NCBI RefSeq assembly: GCF_000517545.1
Contig: NZ_BAIV01000001.1
Coordinates: 124,001-188,000, forward strand
Direction of reading: 5' to 3'
Source: Bacteroides reticulotermitis JCM 10512
Lineage (GTDB): Bacteria > Bacteroidota > Bacteroidia > Bacteroidales > Bacteroidaceae
DNA length: 64,000 nt
Shown here: piece by piece, positions 1 through 10,670 of the stretch
Position numbering within the stretch: the first letter of the stretch is position 1
How the letters are laid out: the number at the start of each line of letters is the position of its first letter
The notes under the pieces: generated by a model
Database searches by the model: none
Seen by the model: only the letters and a program-made list of their open reading frames with translations
What the model was told of the DNA's origin: nothing
Position numbers and translations under genes: made by a program

Positions 1-2444
1 AAAGCCTTTCTACCCCACATCGTTATAATCTGACCTCATTGTTAACTCCCGGAAAGCATAAGATAACGATTCGGGTGGATAATGGAGAAAGCATACCTCG
101 TCAGATTCGTACGAGTTCTCATGCTTGCACCGAGTCTACGCAAACGAATTGGAACGGCATTATCGGGCGGATCGAATTACAAATCATGAATCCGCTATTC
201 ATAGCCTCGGTGCAAACCTATCCGCAGGCGAGTGAAAACTCCGTACGTGTGCAGGTCACCTTGTCGCAGAATGCAGACTTGAATGGAAAGAAAATTCGCT
301 TGTCGGCTTCCGCATTCAATACGTCCAAGCGGCATGTGGCGGCATCAGCCGTGTACCCATTGAAAGATGGTTGTAAAGTCTATGAGTTTACGTACCCCTT
401 GGGTAAGGGAGCTATGTTGTGGAGCGATCTTCATCCGGCTTTGTATCGGTTGCAAGTAGCGATAGACGGGTTCGATGAAAAAACTGTCACTTTCGGCCTA
501 CGTGACTTTGGTGCCGATCGTTCGCATTTCACAATCAATAGTGTTCAAACCTTTCTGAGAGGGAAGCATGATGCCTGTGTATTTCCATTGACCGGGCATA
601 CCGCTATGGGACTCGACGAATGGATGCGTTATTTTAAAATATGCAAGAATATGGACTAAACCATTGTCGTTTCCATTCTTGGTGTCCACCCGAAGCTTGC
701 TTTGAAGCAGCTGATCGAGTGGGTATCTATTTACAACCGGAACTTCCTATCTGGGGAGAAATAACCGAAGCGGGAAAAGAGTTAACTGACTTTTTGCTTC
801 ATGATGGCGAGAAGATTCAGGGCGAATATAGTAACCATGCATCCTTTGTTTTGTTTGCATTGGGCAATGAGTTAAGTGGAGACATGAACACGTTGAAATG
901 CTTGGTGGAACAATTCCGGACGATGGAAGGCCGCCACTTATATGCGTATGGATCAAACAACTTTCTGGGATGGAAAGGACATATTCCCGGTGAAGACTTT
1001 CTGGTAACTTGCCGTTTGGGGTGGTGGTGAAGGCTATTCTTCTCATACGCGTGCGTCTTTCTCTTTTGCCGATGCTGACGAAGGTGGTTACCTGAACAAT
1101 ACCTATCCGAATACAAAGATGAATTTCGACGGGATTGCAGAGAAATCGCCTGTTCCCGTTATCGGTCATGAAACCGGGCAGTTTCAGATTTATCCGGATT
1201 ACCGGGAGATAGCGAAGTACACAGGTGTTTTGGCTCCTTGGAACTTTGAGATCTTTCGGGATCGTTTAGAGAAAGCCGGCATGGCGGAGCAAGCGGATGA
1301 TTTCTTAAAGGCGTCTGGTGCTTGGGCTGTCGAATTATACAGGGCGGACATCGAAATGAATTTGCGTTCCAAGTATATGGCTGGCTTCCAACTGTTGGAT
1401 TTGCAGGATTATCCCGGTCAAGGATCTGCCTATGTCGGTATATTGAATGCTTTTATGGACAGTAAAGGTTTGGTTACCCCTCGCGAATGGAAAGAGTTTT
1501 GTTGCGAAGTCGTGCCTTTATTGCGTATGGAGAAATATTGTTGGAGAGGGGATGATGCTTTTAGCGCTGCGGTCGAAGTGGCTAATTATAAGGAATCATT
1601 AGCAGGAAGAACACTGTCTTGGCGACTCTTGGTAGATAAGAAAGTACTGAAAAAAGGTCGATTGAACCTTCCGAGTGGGATAGGTGTATTGGATGCCGGA
1701 ACCATAAACCTGATACTACCCAACGTAAAGAGAGCTTGCAAAGCCGAGTTATCTTTGCGCATTGATGGAACTTCGTACCGGAACCGATATCCGGTGTGGA
1801 TTTACCCTGCCGATCAACGAATCGAGCAAGGACGTGTGCAGGTAGTGCATCAATTGACCGATAGTGTAGCGAATGCCTTGCAGCAGGGAGCCAAAGTCCT
1901 ACTTATTCCTCGCAAAGAAGCTTGTGGGGAAGTTACGGTGGGCGGTCTGTTTCAAACGGATTACTGGAATTATCGAATGTTCAAGAGCATCTGTGAACAA
2001 GCAAAGAAGCCTGTTTCACCGGGTACACTGGGACTTTTAACCAATCCGCAACATCCTCTTTTTGCCGATTTCCCAACCGAGTATCATACCAACTGGCAGT
2101 GGTACTCCGTTATCAAACATAGTTATCCGCTAATCTTGGATCGAATGCCTAAAAGCTATCGTCCCCTCGTGCAGATTATCGATAACATCGAACGTAATCA
2201 TAAACTAGGGCTGCTGTTCGAACTGAAGGTGGGTAGGGGAGATCTGCTGGTTTGCATGGCCGATCTGGAAGCGATCCGCAACTTGCCCGAAGGTAACCAG
2301 CTATATGCCGCGTTGTTCAAGTACATGAACTCTTCGTCTTTTAGCCCGTCTACCTCTGTAACGGTCGATGAACTGAAACGTTTATTTGTGCCCGACGGAG
2401 TGAAAACCGAGATCGAAAGACTCGACAATATATCTTATGAATAA
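1..2444 (+). CDS. Glycoside hydrolase family 2 protein, 5' end outside window, two frameshifts
   Basis: The start lies before the window; the first visible residues belong to the GH2 jelly-roll sugar-binding domain (QTNWNGIIGRIEL near 150-180). An Ig-like domain follows, then the TIM barrel with NHCRFHSWCPPEACFEAAD and LFALGNELSGD, whose NE pair is the expected acid/base region. The reading frame breaks twice. Near 647 one G is missing (tgcaagaat where tgcaaggaat restores the frame), and at 1018-1021 four Gs stand where three restore GGGEGYSSHTRA. With both corrected, a single protein runs to 2444. GH2 enzymes remove beta-linked galactose, glucuronate or mannose from glycans; the substrate cannot be told from sequence. 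It is 39 bases upstream of a GH3 gene on the same strand, as in a polysaccharide utilisation locus. The breaks are probably sequencing errors. Confidence 0.85.
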
Positions 2445-2483
2445 AGCAATCAATCGAATAATAGACTTTTTAATTAATAGCTT

Positions 2484-4816
2484 ATGAAACGAACAATAAC
2501 TTTCTCACTTATTTGTTTAGGAATTATGATGAATGCTACTGCCCAGCAGGTACCGCCTGCAATACCTTCCGATCCTCGCATCGAAAATCGTATCGAGAAA
2601 ATCCTGAAGAAGATGACACTGGATGAAAAGATCGGCCAGATGTGTGAAATAACGGTGGACGTAGTTACCGATTTTACAGACAAAGCAAACTTTAAGCTCA
2701 GTGAAGCGATGCTTGACACGGTGATTGGCAAGTATAAAGTCGGCTCTATTCTCAATGTGCCTTTTGGGGTGGCTCAGAAGAAAGAAGTCTGGGCGAAAAT
2801 GATCCGACAACTTCAGGATAAGTCCATGAAAGAAATCGGTATTCCATGTATTTATGGGGTAGACCAGATTCATGGAACAACGTATACCCTCGATGGAACC
2901 TTCTTTCCGCAAGGAATCAATATGGCTGCTACCTTCAATCGGGGCATGGTACGCCGATCTGCGGAAATTTCTGCTTATGAAACGAAAGCAGGTTGCATTC
3001 CTTGGACCTATGCGCCGGTGATGGATTTAGGACGTGATCCGCGTTGGGCTCGTATGTGGGAAAGCTTCGGCGAAGACGCTTATGTAAATGCTCAAATGGC
3101 TGTTCAGGCGGTCAAAGGCTTTCAGGGTGAAGATCCGAATCGAATCGGCGAATATAATGTAGCGGCTTGTGCCAAACACTTTATGGGTTACGGTGTTCCT
3201 GTGTCGGGGAAAGACCGGACACCCTCTTCTATCTCAGACATCGATATGCGTGAGAAGCATTTCGCGCCCTTCTTGGAAGCAATCCGCGCGGGAGCTTTAT
3301 CGTTAATGGTTAATTCGGGCGTGAATAATGGAATCCCTTTCCACATTAATAAAGAACTTCTGACCGGTTGGGTGAAGGAAGACTTAAATTGGGACGGTAT
3401 GATTGTGACCGATTGGGCGGATATCAATAACATCTGTACACGCGACCGGGTCGTTGCTACCAAGAAGGAAGCCATCAAGCTGGCCATTAACGCCGGTATC
3501 GATATGTCGATGGTGCCTTACGAAGTTAGTTTCTGTACGTATCTGAAAGAACTGGTTCAGGAAGGAGAAGTCCCCATGTCGCGTATCGACGATGCTGTTC
3601 GGCGGGTGCTCCGTCTTAAAATTCGTTCCGGCTTGTTCGAGAATCCCTACTGGGATATCCGCAAATATGATAAATTCGCTAGTGCCGAATTTGCCAACGT
3701 TGCATTGAAAGCCGCCGAAGAATCGATTGTTTTATTAAAGAATGAAGCAAGACACTGCCGCTTGTTAAAGGCAAAAAAATATTACTCACCGGACCTAACG
3801 CAAACTCCATGCGTTGTTTGAACGGAGGTTGGTCTTATTCTTGGCAGGGCGATAAAGCGGACGAATGCGCACAGGCGTATAACACCATTTATGAAGCTTT
3901 TTGCCTGAAATATGGTTCGGAGCATATAAAATACGAGCCGGGTGTTACGTATAGTACAGCAAAGGATGCTTTGTGGTGGCAGGAAAATGAACCGCAGATA
4001 GCGAAAGCTGTTGCCGCTGCTCAAGGGGTGGATGTAATTGTAGCCTGTATTGGTGAAAATTCGTATTGCGAGACTCCGGGTAACTTGACGGACTTGAATT
4101 TGTCTACCAATCAGACCGAATTGATTAAAGCTTTGGCCGCAACCGGAAAACCTGTTATATTGGTTCTGAACGAAGGACGGCCACGTATCATTAACGAAAT
4201 CGTTCCTTTAGTTAAAGCGGTTGTACATGTAATGTTGCCGGGCAATTATGGAGCGGACGCACTGACCAACCTACTGACGGGCGAGGTTAACTTTAGCGGT
4301 AAACTTCCTTTCACCTATCCTCGTCTGATCAATTCGTTGGCTACCTACGATTATAAACCGTGTGAAAATATGGGACAAATGGATGGCAACTACAATTACG
4401 ATTCGGTAATGGATGTACAATGGCCGTTTGGCGCGGGTCTTAGCTATAACACGTATACGTATGCCAACTTTAAAGTAGATCGTTCGACATTTAAAGCAGA
4501 AGACGAACTTACTTTCAGTGTCGATGTGACCAACAACGGTCAGGTGGCGGGTAAGGAGAGCGTGTTGCTTTATTCGACTGATCTTTTTGCCAGCATAACG
4601 CCCGATGTTATGCGCTTGCGTAATTTCGAGAAGGTAGAAATCCAACCGGGTGAAACCCAAACGGTTGTTCTTAAACTGAAAGGAAGCGACCTTGCTTTTG
4701 TAGGTTCTGATAAGAAATGGCGCTTGGAGTCAGGTGACTTCCGCATGACTTGTGGCGGCGAATCGCTCATGCTCCAATGCTCAGCAACGAAAGTATGGAA
4801 TACTCCGAATAGATAA
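2484..4816 (+). CDS. Glycoside hydrolase family 3 beta-glucosidase-like protein, one frameshift
   Basis: This is a secreted GH3 enzyme that would release beta-linked glucose or xylose from oligosaccharides. The N-terminus ([13 protein letters not shown]...ATAQQ) is a Sec signal peptide. The (beta/alpha)8 domain carries KHFMGYG and GMIVTDWAD, where the Asp in TDW is the expected nucleophile. The alpha/beta sandwich domain and a C-terminal Fn3-like domain (from about 4480) follow. The frame breaks near 3746-3748: inserting one base (gaagac for gaagc) gives [13 protein letters not shown] and joins smoothly to the second part. The corrected protein is about 777 residues, the normal length for BglX-type enzymes. 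It sits between the GH2 gene and an SGNH hydrolase and is followed by a strong terminator, so it likely ends the glycosidase transcript. Confidence 0.9.
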
Positions 4817-4918
4817 GGGCGATGATCCGGTCGAACAACCGGGTATTCGTCAATCTCTCTCAGGGTGTATTGGATTGTGTCATTACGGTTGTTTTAGGCC
4901 TTTCTCTGGGAAAAAAGG

Positions 4919-4969
4919 AAAAAGTAATAGGTATGCTGGTAAACTTCTCCGGTATACCTATTACTTTTT
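4919..4969 (+). terminator. Rho-independent terminator after GH3 gene
   Basis: The arms 4919-4934 and 4954-4969 are perfectly complementary over 16 bp (AAAAAGTAATAGGTAT), with a 19-base loop and a T run at the 3' side. The A-rich left arm means it could act in both directions. Confidence 0.8.
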
Positions 4970-5005
4970 AGTGCGTAATCCTATATATTATATAATGTCT
5001 TTTTT

Positions 5006-5013
5006 TATCTTTG
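5006..5013 (+). promoter_or_regulatory. Candidate Bacteroides -7 element (TATCTTTG) for SGNH gene
   Basis: TATCTTTG fits the Bacteroides -7 consensus TAnnTTTG and lies 32 bases before the ATG at 5046, just after the GH3 terminator. No clear TTTG stands at the -33 position. Confidence 0.5.
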
Positions 5014-5045
5014 TAGCCAATTCTTGTACTAATACTAATTTAAAC

Positions 5046-5750
5046 ATGAAAAAGAAAAACTTGAATCAATATCTGTTATTGATACTTATTTGTTCGGTTT
5101 GTTTTGCCGGTGAAACGTATGCGCAGAAGAAAGACTTTGGTAACCTAGAGCGTTACGCAAAAGATAATGCCGCACTTCCTCCGGTGACTAAGAAAGAGAA
5201 ACGGGTTGTGTTTTTAGGTAACTCAATTACCGAAGGATGGGTACGGACACATCCCGACTTCTTCAAAGCTAATGGTTATATCGGGCGTGGCATTGGTGGA
5301 CAAACGTCTTATCAGTTTCTACTACGTTTTCGGGAAGATGTGATTAAGTTGTCTCCTTCACTGGTCGTTATTAATGCCGGAACCAATGATGTTGCGGAAA
5401 ACACCGGACCTTATAATGAAGACTACACATTCGGCAACATTGTCTCCATGGTCGAATTGGCTAAAGCGAATCACATCAAAGTAATACTGACTTCCGTACT
5501 TCCTGCCGCTTCTTTTAAATGGAATCAGGCAATAACAGATGCTCCTCAAAAGATAGAAGCATTGAATGCCCGGATCGAGGCTTATGCTAAATCTAATAAA
5601 ATTCCTTTTGTAAATTACTACGGCCCAATGGTCGTATCCGCTGACAAATCTCTCAATTCGGCGTATACGCAAGACGGTGTACATCCCACACCTGCCGGAT
5701 ATGATGTAATGGAAAGGTTAATTAAAGCCGTTGTGGAAAAGGAACGTTAG
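5046..5750 (+). CDS. Secreted SGNH/GDSL-family hydrolase
   Basis: This 234-residue protein starts with a lysine-rich signal peptide (MKKKNLNQYLLLILICSVCFA...TYAQ). All four SGNH blocks are visible: GNSITEGW (catalytic Ser), a Gly in IGRGIGGQTS, GTNDVAE (Asn) and DGVHPTPAGY (Asp and His). Family members are esterases or acetylhydrolases, often removing acyl groups from glycans or platelet-activating-factor-like lipids. The frame is open upstream to 4752, but that part overlaps the GH3 terminator and lacks a signal peptide, so 5046 is the better start. Next to GH2 and GH3 enzymes, a carbohydrate esterase role is a reasonable inference. Confidence 0.88.
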   Translation: MKKKNLNQYLLLILICSVCFAGETYAQKKDFGNLERYAKDNAALPPVTKKEKRVVFLGNSITEGWVRTHPDFFKANGYIGRGIGGQTSYQFLLRFREDVIKLSPSLVVINAGTNDVAENTGPYNEDYTFGNIVSMVELAKANHIKVILTSVLPAASFKWNQAITDAPQKIEALNARIEAYAKSNKIPFVNYYGPMVVSADKSLNSAYTQDGVHPTPAGYDVMERLIKAVVEKER

Positions 5751-5845
5751 ATCTTAGCGGCATTCCAACCTATAACGTACGTTACTGAGAGTAGAAGTAA
5801 AAACGAAAGATAGTTAACTCAAAGCAGGAAAAGACACTTTCTCAG

Positions 5846-5985
5846 GAGTTTCTTCGTGATGAAACAAAATTCTCTTCGTGATGAAACAACTGTTTCATAA
5901 GGGTGAAACAAAATTCTCATGCTTATGAAACAGTTTGTTTCTTTATATCAAACGAATTTCCGAAGCGGTGAAACTGTCTTTTCTT
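5846..5985. repeat. Array of about six 22-bp units built on GTTTC...GAAAC dyads
   Basis: GAAAC boxes occur at 5861, 5883, 5905, 5927, (CAAAC) 5949 and 5970, giving steps of 22, 22, 22, 22 and 21 bases. Several units also carry an upstream GTTTC/TTTCAT, so each is a small imperfect dyad (for example GTTTCttcgtgatGAAAC). There are no unique spacers and no cas genes, so this is not a CRISPR array. Three similar-period arrays with different core words lie at 30989-31808. Confidence 0.7.
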
Positions 5986-6163
5986 ACCTTTTAGTTGTGT
6001 AAAAGAATCCAATGGGTTGACCTTATGGGATCGGCGGCAAAAGTAGGAGATCCGATGATCGTGCTATTTTCCTGCTACGACTCAAATTTAGACTCTTTTA
6101 GCTAGTGAACGATAACCGTGTAGCCTACTAGCGTCCCTAATTGCATTAGCAGGGCTTGACAGC

Positions 6164-6357
6164 AGCACTTTGCACAATGATACAACACTCTTATGACTTA
6201 ATCACTTTTTCGTGTATCATTCAGTATACCAGTTGCTTATTTTGCGTCTTCTTTTTGATTGTTTGATTCCCATAGGCGATAAGGTATAGTTTGCTTTCTC
6301 AAAAAAAGCATAGATTCCAATTTATCAATCAAGTCTTTTTTTTAACTGTATCGTGCG
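6164..6357 (-). pseudogene. Decayed gene fragment, dispersed repeat copy A
   Basis: Read on the minus strand, this segment matches the plus-strand segment 31868-32053. Thirty-five consecutive bases are identical (6164-6198 against 32019-32053), and weaker similarity runs over about 190 bp. The minus-strand frame preserves coding-like phrases (KKDLIDKLE, YRLWESN, ILNDTRKSD, VIRVLYHCAK) but contains several stops. I do not recognise the parent gene. The rest of the 5751-6496 gap holds the 22-bp array and no gene. Confidence 0.55.
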
Positions 6358-6496
6358 GCTCTATGAGTCTCAAAAAAGTACACGCAACATAGCAGGCTAT
6401 TAATCAATAATATATATCAAAATGTGATTTGATCAGATAATTGTTTGCATTTGTTCACTCCTTATCTTCTTATCTCCAGCTACCGATGTTCCCGAA

Positions 6497-8530
6497 TCAC
6501 CCCCATTTCTCTTTCATCATGTCCTCTAGCTTCAACAACTCGTCACGATACTGGGCAGCTTCAATGAATTCTAGTTTCTTAGCAGCCTCCTGCATCAGTT
6601 TGCGCGTGCGTTCAATACTCTTCTCCATTTGCGGCTTAGTCATGTATTGAACGATTGGGTCGGCAGCTATATTCGGTGTGCTCGGCTCGATATAAGCCCG
6701 CTTCTCTTTGGCTGTTAGTTCGCTTTCCTGACTGGCATTGCCAAATACGGCTAGGTTACGAGCCTTCTTAATTTGTTGAGGAGTAATACCATGCGCCTCG
6801 TTGTAAGCCAACTGTTTTTCTCTTCGGCGATTGGTTTCATCAATGGTAAGTTGCATACTTGCCGTTATTCTATCGGCGTACATAATAACCTTTCCATTAA
6901 CGTTACGGGCTGCACGTCCGGCTGTCTGCGTGAGCGAACGGTGCGAACGTAAGAACCCTTCTTTATCGGCATCGAGGATGGCAACCAAAGATACCTCAGG
7001 TAGGTCGAGGCCTTCCCGAAGCAGGTTGACGCCAATCAGTACATCGTATACTCCTTGTCGAAGATCGTCCATGATCTTTACCCGTTCCAACGTATCGACA
7101 TCACTGTGAATGTAATTACAACTTACATTATTGTTGAGCAGGTATTCAGTCAGTTCTTCTGCCATTCGTTTGGTAAGCGTGGTTATAAGTACTCTTTCTT
7201 CATTCTCGATGCGGAGTTGAATCTCCTCCATCAAGTCGTCAATCTGGTTGAGGCTCGGACGCACTTCGATAATCGGGTCGAGTAGGCCGGTCGGACGAAT
7301 AACTTGTTCTACCACAACACCTTCAGATTGTATCAGCTCGTAGTCTGCCGGCGTGGCGCTGACATAGACAACTTGTTTAGCCAGCCCCTCAAACTCTTCA
7401 AACTTCAACGGTCGGTTATCCATTGCGGCGGGAAGGCGGAATCCATATTCCACCAGGTTAATCTTTCGCGCACGGTCGCCTCCGTACATCGCACGGATTT
7501 GAGGCACACTCACATGGCTCTCATCAATCACAATCAGGAAATCGTCCGGGAAGAAGTCAAGCAAGCAGTAAGGCCGTGTTCCCGCATCTCGTCCGTCGAA
7601 GTAACGGGAATAGTTCTCAATACCCGAACAATGTCCCAGTTCCCGAATCATTTCCATATCATAGGTAACCCGTTCGTACAGGCGCTTGGCTTCATACTCT
7701 TTACCGATTGATTCTAAAAAGGCAACTTGTTTGGTCAGGTCATCTTCTATAGCGTGAATTGCCCGGATGGTAGCCTCTTTGGTAGTCATAAACAAGTTGG
7801 CGGGATAAATCTTATATGCCTCGAAAGAGGAGAGTGTGATTCCGCTGATTGGATCTACCTCTTCGATGCTGTCTATTTCGTCTCCCCAGAACATGACGCG
7901 GAGCAGATAATCTGAGTAAGCGAGGTAGATATCGACCGTATCGCCTTTCACACGGAAATTACCGCGATTCAACTCAATGTCATTACGCACGTATAGGCTA
8001 TCTACCAATCGGCGTAAAAAAACATTTCGATCAAGCAAGTGTGATCGCTCTATCTCGATCACATTATTGTAAAAGTCCGCCGGATTTCCCATGCCGTATA
8101 TGCAGGAAACGGAGGAAACCACAACAATATCTTTTCGACCCGAAAGGAGCGATGAGGTAGTAGCTAACCGGAGCTTATCAATCTCATCATTGATGGCGAG
8201 GTCCTTCTCTATATATGTATCAGAACCCGGGAGGTAGGCTTCCGGCTGATAGTAATCGTAATAAGACACATAATACTCAACTGCGTTGTTCGGAAAGAAA
8301 CCTTTAAACTCACTATATAGCTGTGCCGCCAATGTCTTGTTATGACTCAATATTAAAGTAGGTTTATTAATATTGGCAATTACATTAGCTATCGTAAACG
8401 TTTTTCCTGATCCGGTTACCCCTAATAACGTCTGTGCGGGAACGTTCTGGAGTACTCCTTCTGTCAATTGAGCGATTGCTTCCGGTTGGTCACCGGTAGG
8501 CTTATAAGCGGATGTTAATTCAAACTTCAT
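6497..8530 (-). CDS. uvrB: UvrABC excinuclease subunit B
   Basis: UvrB is the damage-verifying helicase-like subunit of nucleotide excision repair. It takes the lesion from UvrA and recruits UvrC. The 677-residue length is normal. Visible are the N-terminal FELTSAYKPTGDQPEAI, Walker A GVTGSGKT, the beta-hairpin region (YYVSYYDYYQPEAYLP), the DEAD-like box VIDESHVSVPQ, the helicase C motifs (GVNLLREGLDLPEVSLV, QTAGRAARN) and the C-terminal UVR domain (EFIEAAQYRDEL). Its partner uvrA is at 15207 in this window, not in the same operon. The 186-base gap shared with the divergent paaK gene holds the promoter region. Confidence 0.98.
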   Translation of the reverse strand: MKFELTSAYKPTGDQPEAIAQLTEGVLQNVPAQTLLGVTGSGKTFTIANVIANINKPTLILSHNKTLAAQLYSEFKGFFPNNAVEYYVSYYDYYQPEAYLPGSDTYIEKDLAINDEIDKLRLATTSSLLSGRKDIVVVSSVSCIYGMGNPADFYNNVIEIERSHLLDRNVFLRRLVDSLYVRNDIELNRGNFRVKGDTVDIYLAYSDYLLRVMFWGDEIDSIEEVDPISGITLSSFEAYKIYPANLFMTTKEATIRAIHAIEDDLTKQVAFLESIGKEYEAKRLYERVTYDMEMIRELGHCSGIENYSRYFDGRDAGTRPYCLLDFFPDDFLIVIDESHVSVPQIRAMYGGDRARKINLVEYGFRLPAAMDNRPLKFEEFEGLAKQVVYVSATPADYELIQSEGVVVEQVIRPTGLLDPIIEVRPSLNQIDDLMEEIQLRIENEERVLITTLTKRMAEELTEYLLNNNVSCNYIHSDVDTLERVKIMDDLRQGVYDVLIGVNLLREGLDLPEVSLVAILDADKEGFLRSHRSLTQTAGRAARNVNGKVIMYADRITASMQLTIDETNRRREKQLAYNEAHGITPQQIKKARNLAVFGNASQESELTAKEKRAYIEPSTPNIAADPIVQYMTKPQMEKSIERTRKLMQEAAKKLEFIEAAQYRDELLKLEDMMKEKWG

Positions 8531-8603
8531 AATTAAATGCTAAAAGTGGAGCAATATTCGGCAAAATAATCGAGAATACAAATCATTTATCCAAATAAAT
8601 CCT

Positions 8604-8611
8604 TTACTTTG
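8604..8611 (+). promoter_or_regulatory. Candidate -7 element for paaK in divergent uvrB-paaK gap
   Basis: TTACTTTG differs from TAnnTTTG at one position. On the opposite strand CAAAATAA (8562-8569) reads as TTATTTTG for uvrB. The paaK leader that would result (about 8617-8716) can fold, with an AATTGAGA...TTTCATTCTCAATT arm pair between about 8628 and 8688. Confidence 0.35.
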
Positions 8612-8716
8612 CAACAAAATAATTGAAAATTGAGAAATAAAAAATGAAACTCAAATTGAAACCGACTGTTTTTCTTTCATTCTCAATTCTCCATCTTTAA
8701 ATTCTTTAATAATTAT

Positions 8717-10024
8717 ATGAAGAGCATGATTTGGAATGAAACCATTGAGTGTATGGATCGCGAAAGCCTTCGGAAGATTCAGAGTATACGACTCAAGAAA
8801 ATTGTAGACTACGTTTATCACAACACACCTTTTTATCGGAAGAAAATGCATGAAATGGGGATCACCCCCGACGATATTAATTCCATTGATGATATTGTAA
8901 AATTGCCGTTTACAACCAAGCATGACTTGAGAGATAATTATCCGTTTGGACTTTGTGCGGTACCGATGAGTCAGATTGTGCGCATTCATGCATCTTCCGG
9001 AACCACGGGGAAACCTACCGTTGTAGGCTATACCCGGAAAGATTTGTCGTCGTGGACCGAATGTATATCGCGGGCTTTTATGGCTTACGGTGCAGGGCAG
9101 TCGGATGTATTCCAGATCTCTTACGGTTACGGACTTTTTACAGGTGGTTTGGGAGCACATGCGGGAGCCGAGAATATCGGTGCATCGGTTATTCCCATGT
9201 CTAGTGGCAATACGGAAAAACAAATTATATTAATGCATGACTTCGGGTCGACCATACTTTGCTGTACACCGTCGTATGCACTTTATCTGGCCGAAGCCAT
9301 CAAAGAATCCGGCCTGCCTCGTGAAGACTTTAAATTAAAGATAGGCGCTTTCGGAGCCGAACCGTGGACGGAAAGTATGCGGCAGGAAATCGAAGAGAAA
9401 CTGGGCATTAAAGCTTATGATATTTACGGGCTGAGTGAAATAGCCGGACCGGGAGTAGGGTATGAGTGTGAATGTCAGCAGGGAACTCACTTGAATGAAG
9501 ATCATTACTTTCCTGAAATAATAGACCCGAATACATTGCAGCCGGTAGCACCCGGCGAAACAGGGGAATTAGTCTTCACACATTTAACTAAAGAAGGAAT
9601 GCCGTTGCTGCGTTATCGGACGCGCGACCTGACCGCTCTGCATACTGATAAGTGTGCTTGCGGACGTACATTGGTACGTATGGACCGAATTCTGGGACGT
9701 AGCGACGATATGCTGATCATCCGTGGAGTCAATGTATTCCCGACGCAGATTGAATCGGTTATTCTGGAACTCGCTGAATTCGAACCGCATTATTTATTGG
9801 TAGTAGGGCGCGAAAACAATGTCGACACCGTAGAACTTCAAGTAGAAGTGCGTCCGGAATACAATTCGGACGAGATGAACAAGATGTTGAGCTTGAAGAA
9901 GAAACTTACGGCTCGCTTGCAAAGCGTGCTGGGACTGGGAGTGAACGTTAAGTTGGTGGAACCGCGCAGCATCGAGCGTAGCGTAGGGAAAGCCAAACGA
10001 GTGATTGATAATAGAAAACTGTAA
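8717..10024 (+). CDS. paaK: Phenylacetate-CoA ligase
   Basis: This 435-residue adenylate-forming enzyme activates phenylacetate, or a related aryl acetate, to its CoA thioester with ATP. The P-loop-like motif HASSGTTGKPTVVGYT, the acyl-adenylate motif YDIYGLSE, and the C-terminal YRTRDLT and ILGRSDDMLIIRGVNVFPTQIE are present. A Cys-rich stretch (CACGRT) follows YRTRDL, as in archaeal/anaerobe-type PaaK. The next gene, 19 bases on, encodes a tandem ACT protein. In Bacteroidales this pair usually sits with indolepyruvate oxidoreductase genes, pointing to aromatic amino acid fermentation products; those genes are not in the window. Confidence 0.93.
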   Translation: MKSMIWNETIECMDRESLRKIQSIRLKKIVDYVYHNTPFYRKKMHEMGITPDDINSIDDIVKLPFTTKHDLRDNYPFGLCAVPMSQIVRIHASSGTTGKPTVVGYTRKDLSSWTECISRAFMAYGAGQSDVFQISYGYGLFTGGLGAHAGAENIGASVIPMSSGNTEKQIILMHDFGSTILCCTPSYALYLAEAIKESGLPREDFKLKIGAFGAEPWTESMRQEIEEKLGIKAYDIYGLSEIAGPGVGYECECQQGTHLNEDHYFPEIIDPNTLQPVAPGETGELVFTHLTKEGMPLLRYRTRDLTALHTDKCACGRTLVRMDRILGRSDDMLIIRGVNVFPTQIESVILELAEFEPHYLLVVGRENNVDTVELQVEVRPEYNSDEMNKMLSLKKKLTARLQSVLGLGVNVKLVEPRSIERSVGKAKRVIDNRKL

Positions 10025-10043
10025 ACCTAAAGCATGAAATAAT

Positions 10044-10469
10044 ATGATAGCGAAACAATTGTCTATTTTTTTAGAAAACAAATCCGGTCGTTTGACTGAG
10101 GTTACTGAAGTGTTGGCAAAAGAAAATATCAATCTTTCTGCCTTATGTATTGCCGAAAATGCGGACTTTGGAATCTTGCGTGGAATCGTATCCGATCCTG
10201 ACGCCGCTTACAAGGCGTTGAAAGAGCATCATTTCGCCGTAAATATAACGGATGTGGTCGGTATCAGTTGTCCGAATATTCCGGGAGCGTTGGCGAAGGT
10301 GCTTGGCTTTTTGTCAGCCGAAGGCGTATTTATCGAATATATGTATTCGTTTGCCAATAATCATATTGCGAATGTGGTAATCCGACCCAGCAACATGGAA
10401 AAGTGTATTGAAGTGTTGAAGGAGAAAAAGGTCGATTTATTGGCGGCCAATGAATTGTATAAACTCTAA
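10044..10469 (+). CDS. Tandem ACT-domain amino-acid-binding protein
   Basis: This 141-residue protein has two ACT repeats, one starting QLSIFLENKSGRLTEVTEVLAKENINLSAL and the second near DVVGISCPNIPGALAKVLGF. I see no catalytic domain. ACT domains bind amino acids and usually make a partner enzyme responsive to them. It follows paaK by 19 bases on the same strand, so an aromatic amino acid sensor for that pathway is likely (inference). Confidence 0.88.
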   Translation: MIAKQLSIFLENKSGRLTEVTEVLAKENINLSALCIAENADFGILRGIVSDPDAAYKALKEHHFAVNITDVVGISCPNIPGALAKVLGFLSAEGVFIEYMYSFANNHIANVVIRPSNMEKCIEVLKEKKVDLLAANELYKL

Positions 10470-10620
10470 TTGCTTTGATTTACGAACTACTGCGATAACT
10501 CGGGAGCGTTGCTTGTCATAATCAGGCTTCTGCTTATGGTATCCTTGCGGGCGTTCGCAGACTTTTTTGCTATATTCGTCGATGTTTAACGGCTTTTATG
10601 TATTAAAAAACATTGATTAA

Positions 10621-10651
10621 TTGGTTAATTCCCGACTAATAAGTAACTTTG
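10621..10651 (+). promoter_or_regulatory. Candidate promoter for bamD operon
   Basis: TAACTTTG (10644-10651) is a full match to TAnnTTTG. TTGG at 10621-10624 stands 19 bases upstream, close to the TTTG -33 box. The ATG at 10671 is 19 bases downstream. Confidence 0.55.
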
Positions 10652-10670
10652 CGCATTATTTTATAATAGA

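Noticed and set aside
747..1169. Long minus-strand frames opposite the GH2 gene
   Set aside because: They are antisense shadows of a clear GH2 coding sequence with no protein-like motifs.
4752..5045. Upstream extension of the SGNH hydrolase
   Set aside because: The extension overlaps the GH3 end and a strong terminator and lacks a signal peptide; the ATG at 5046 gives a clean one.
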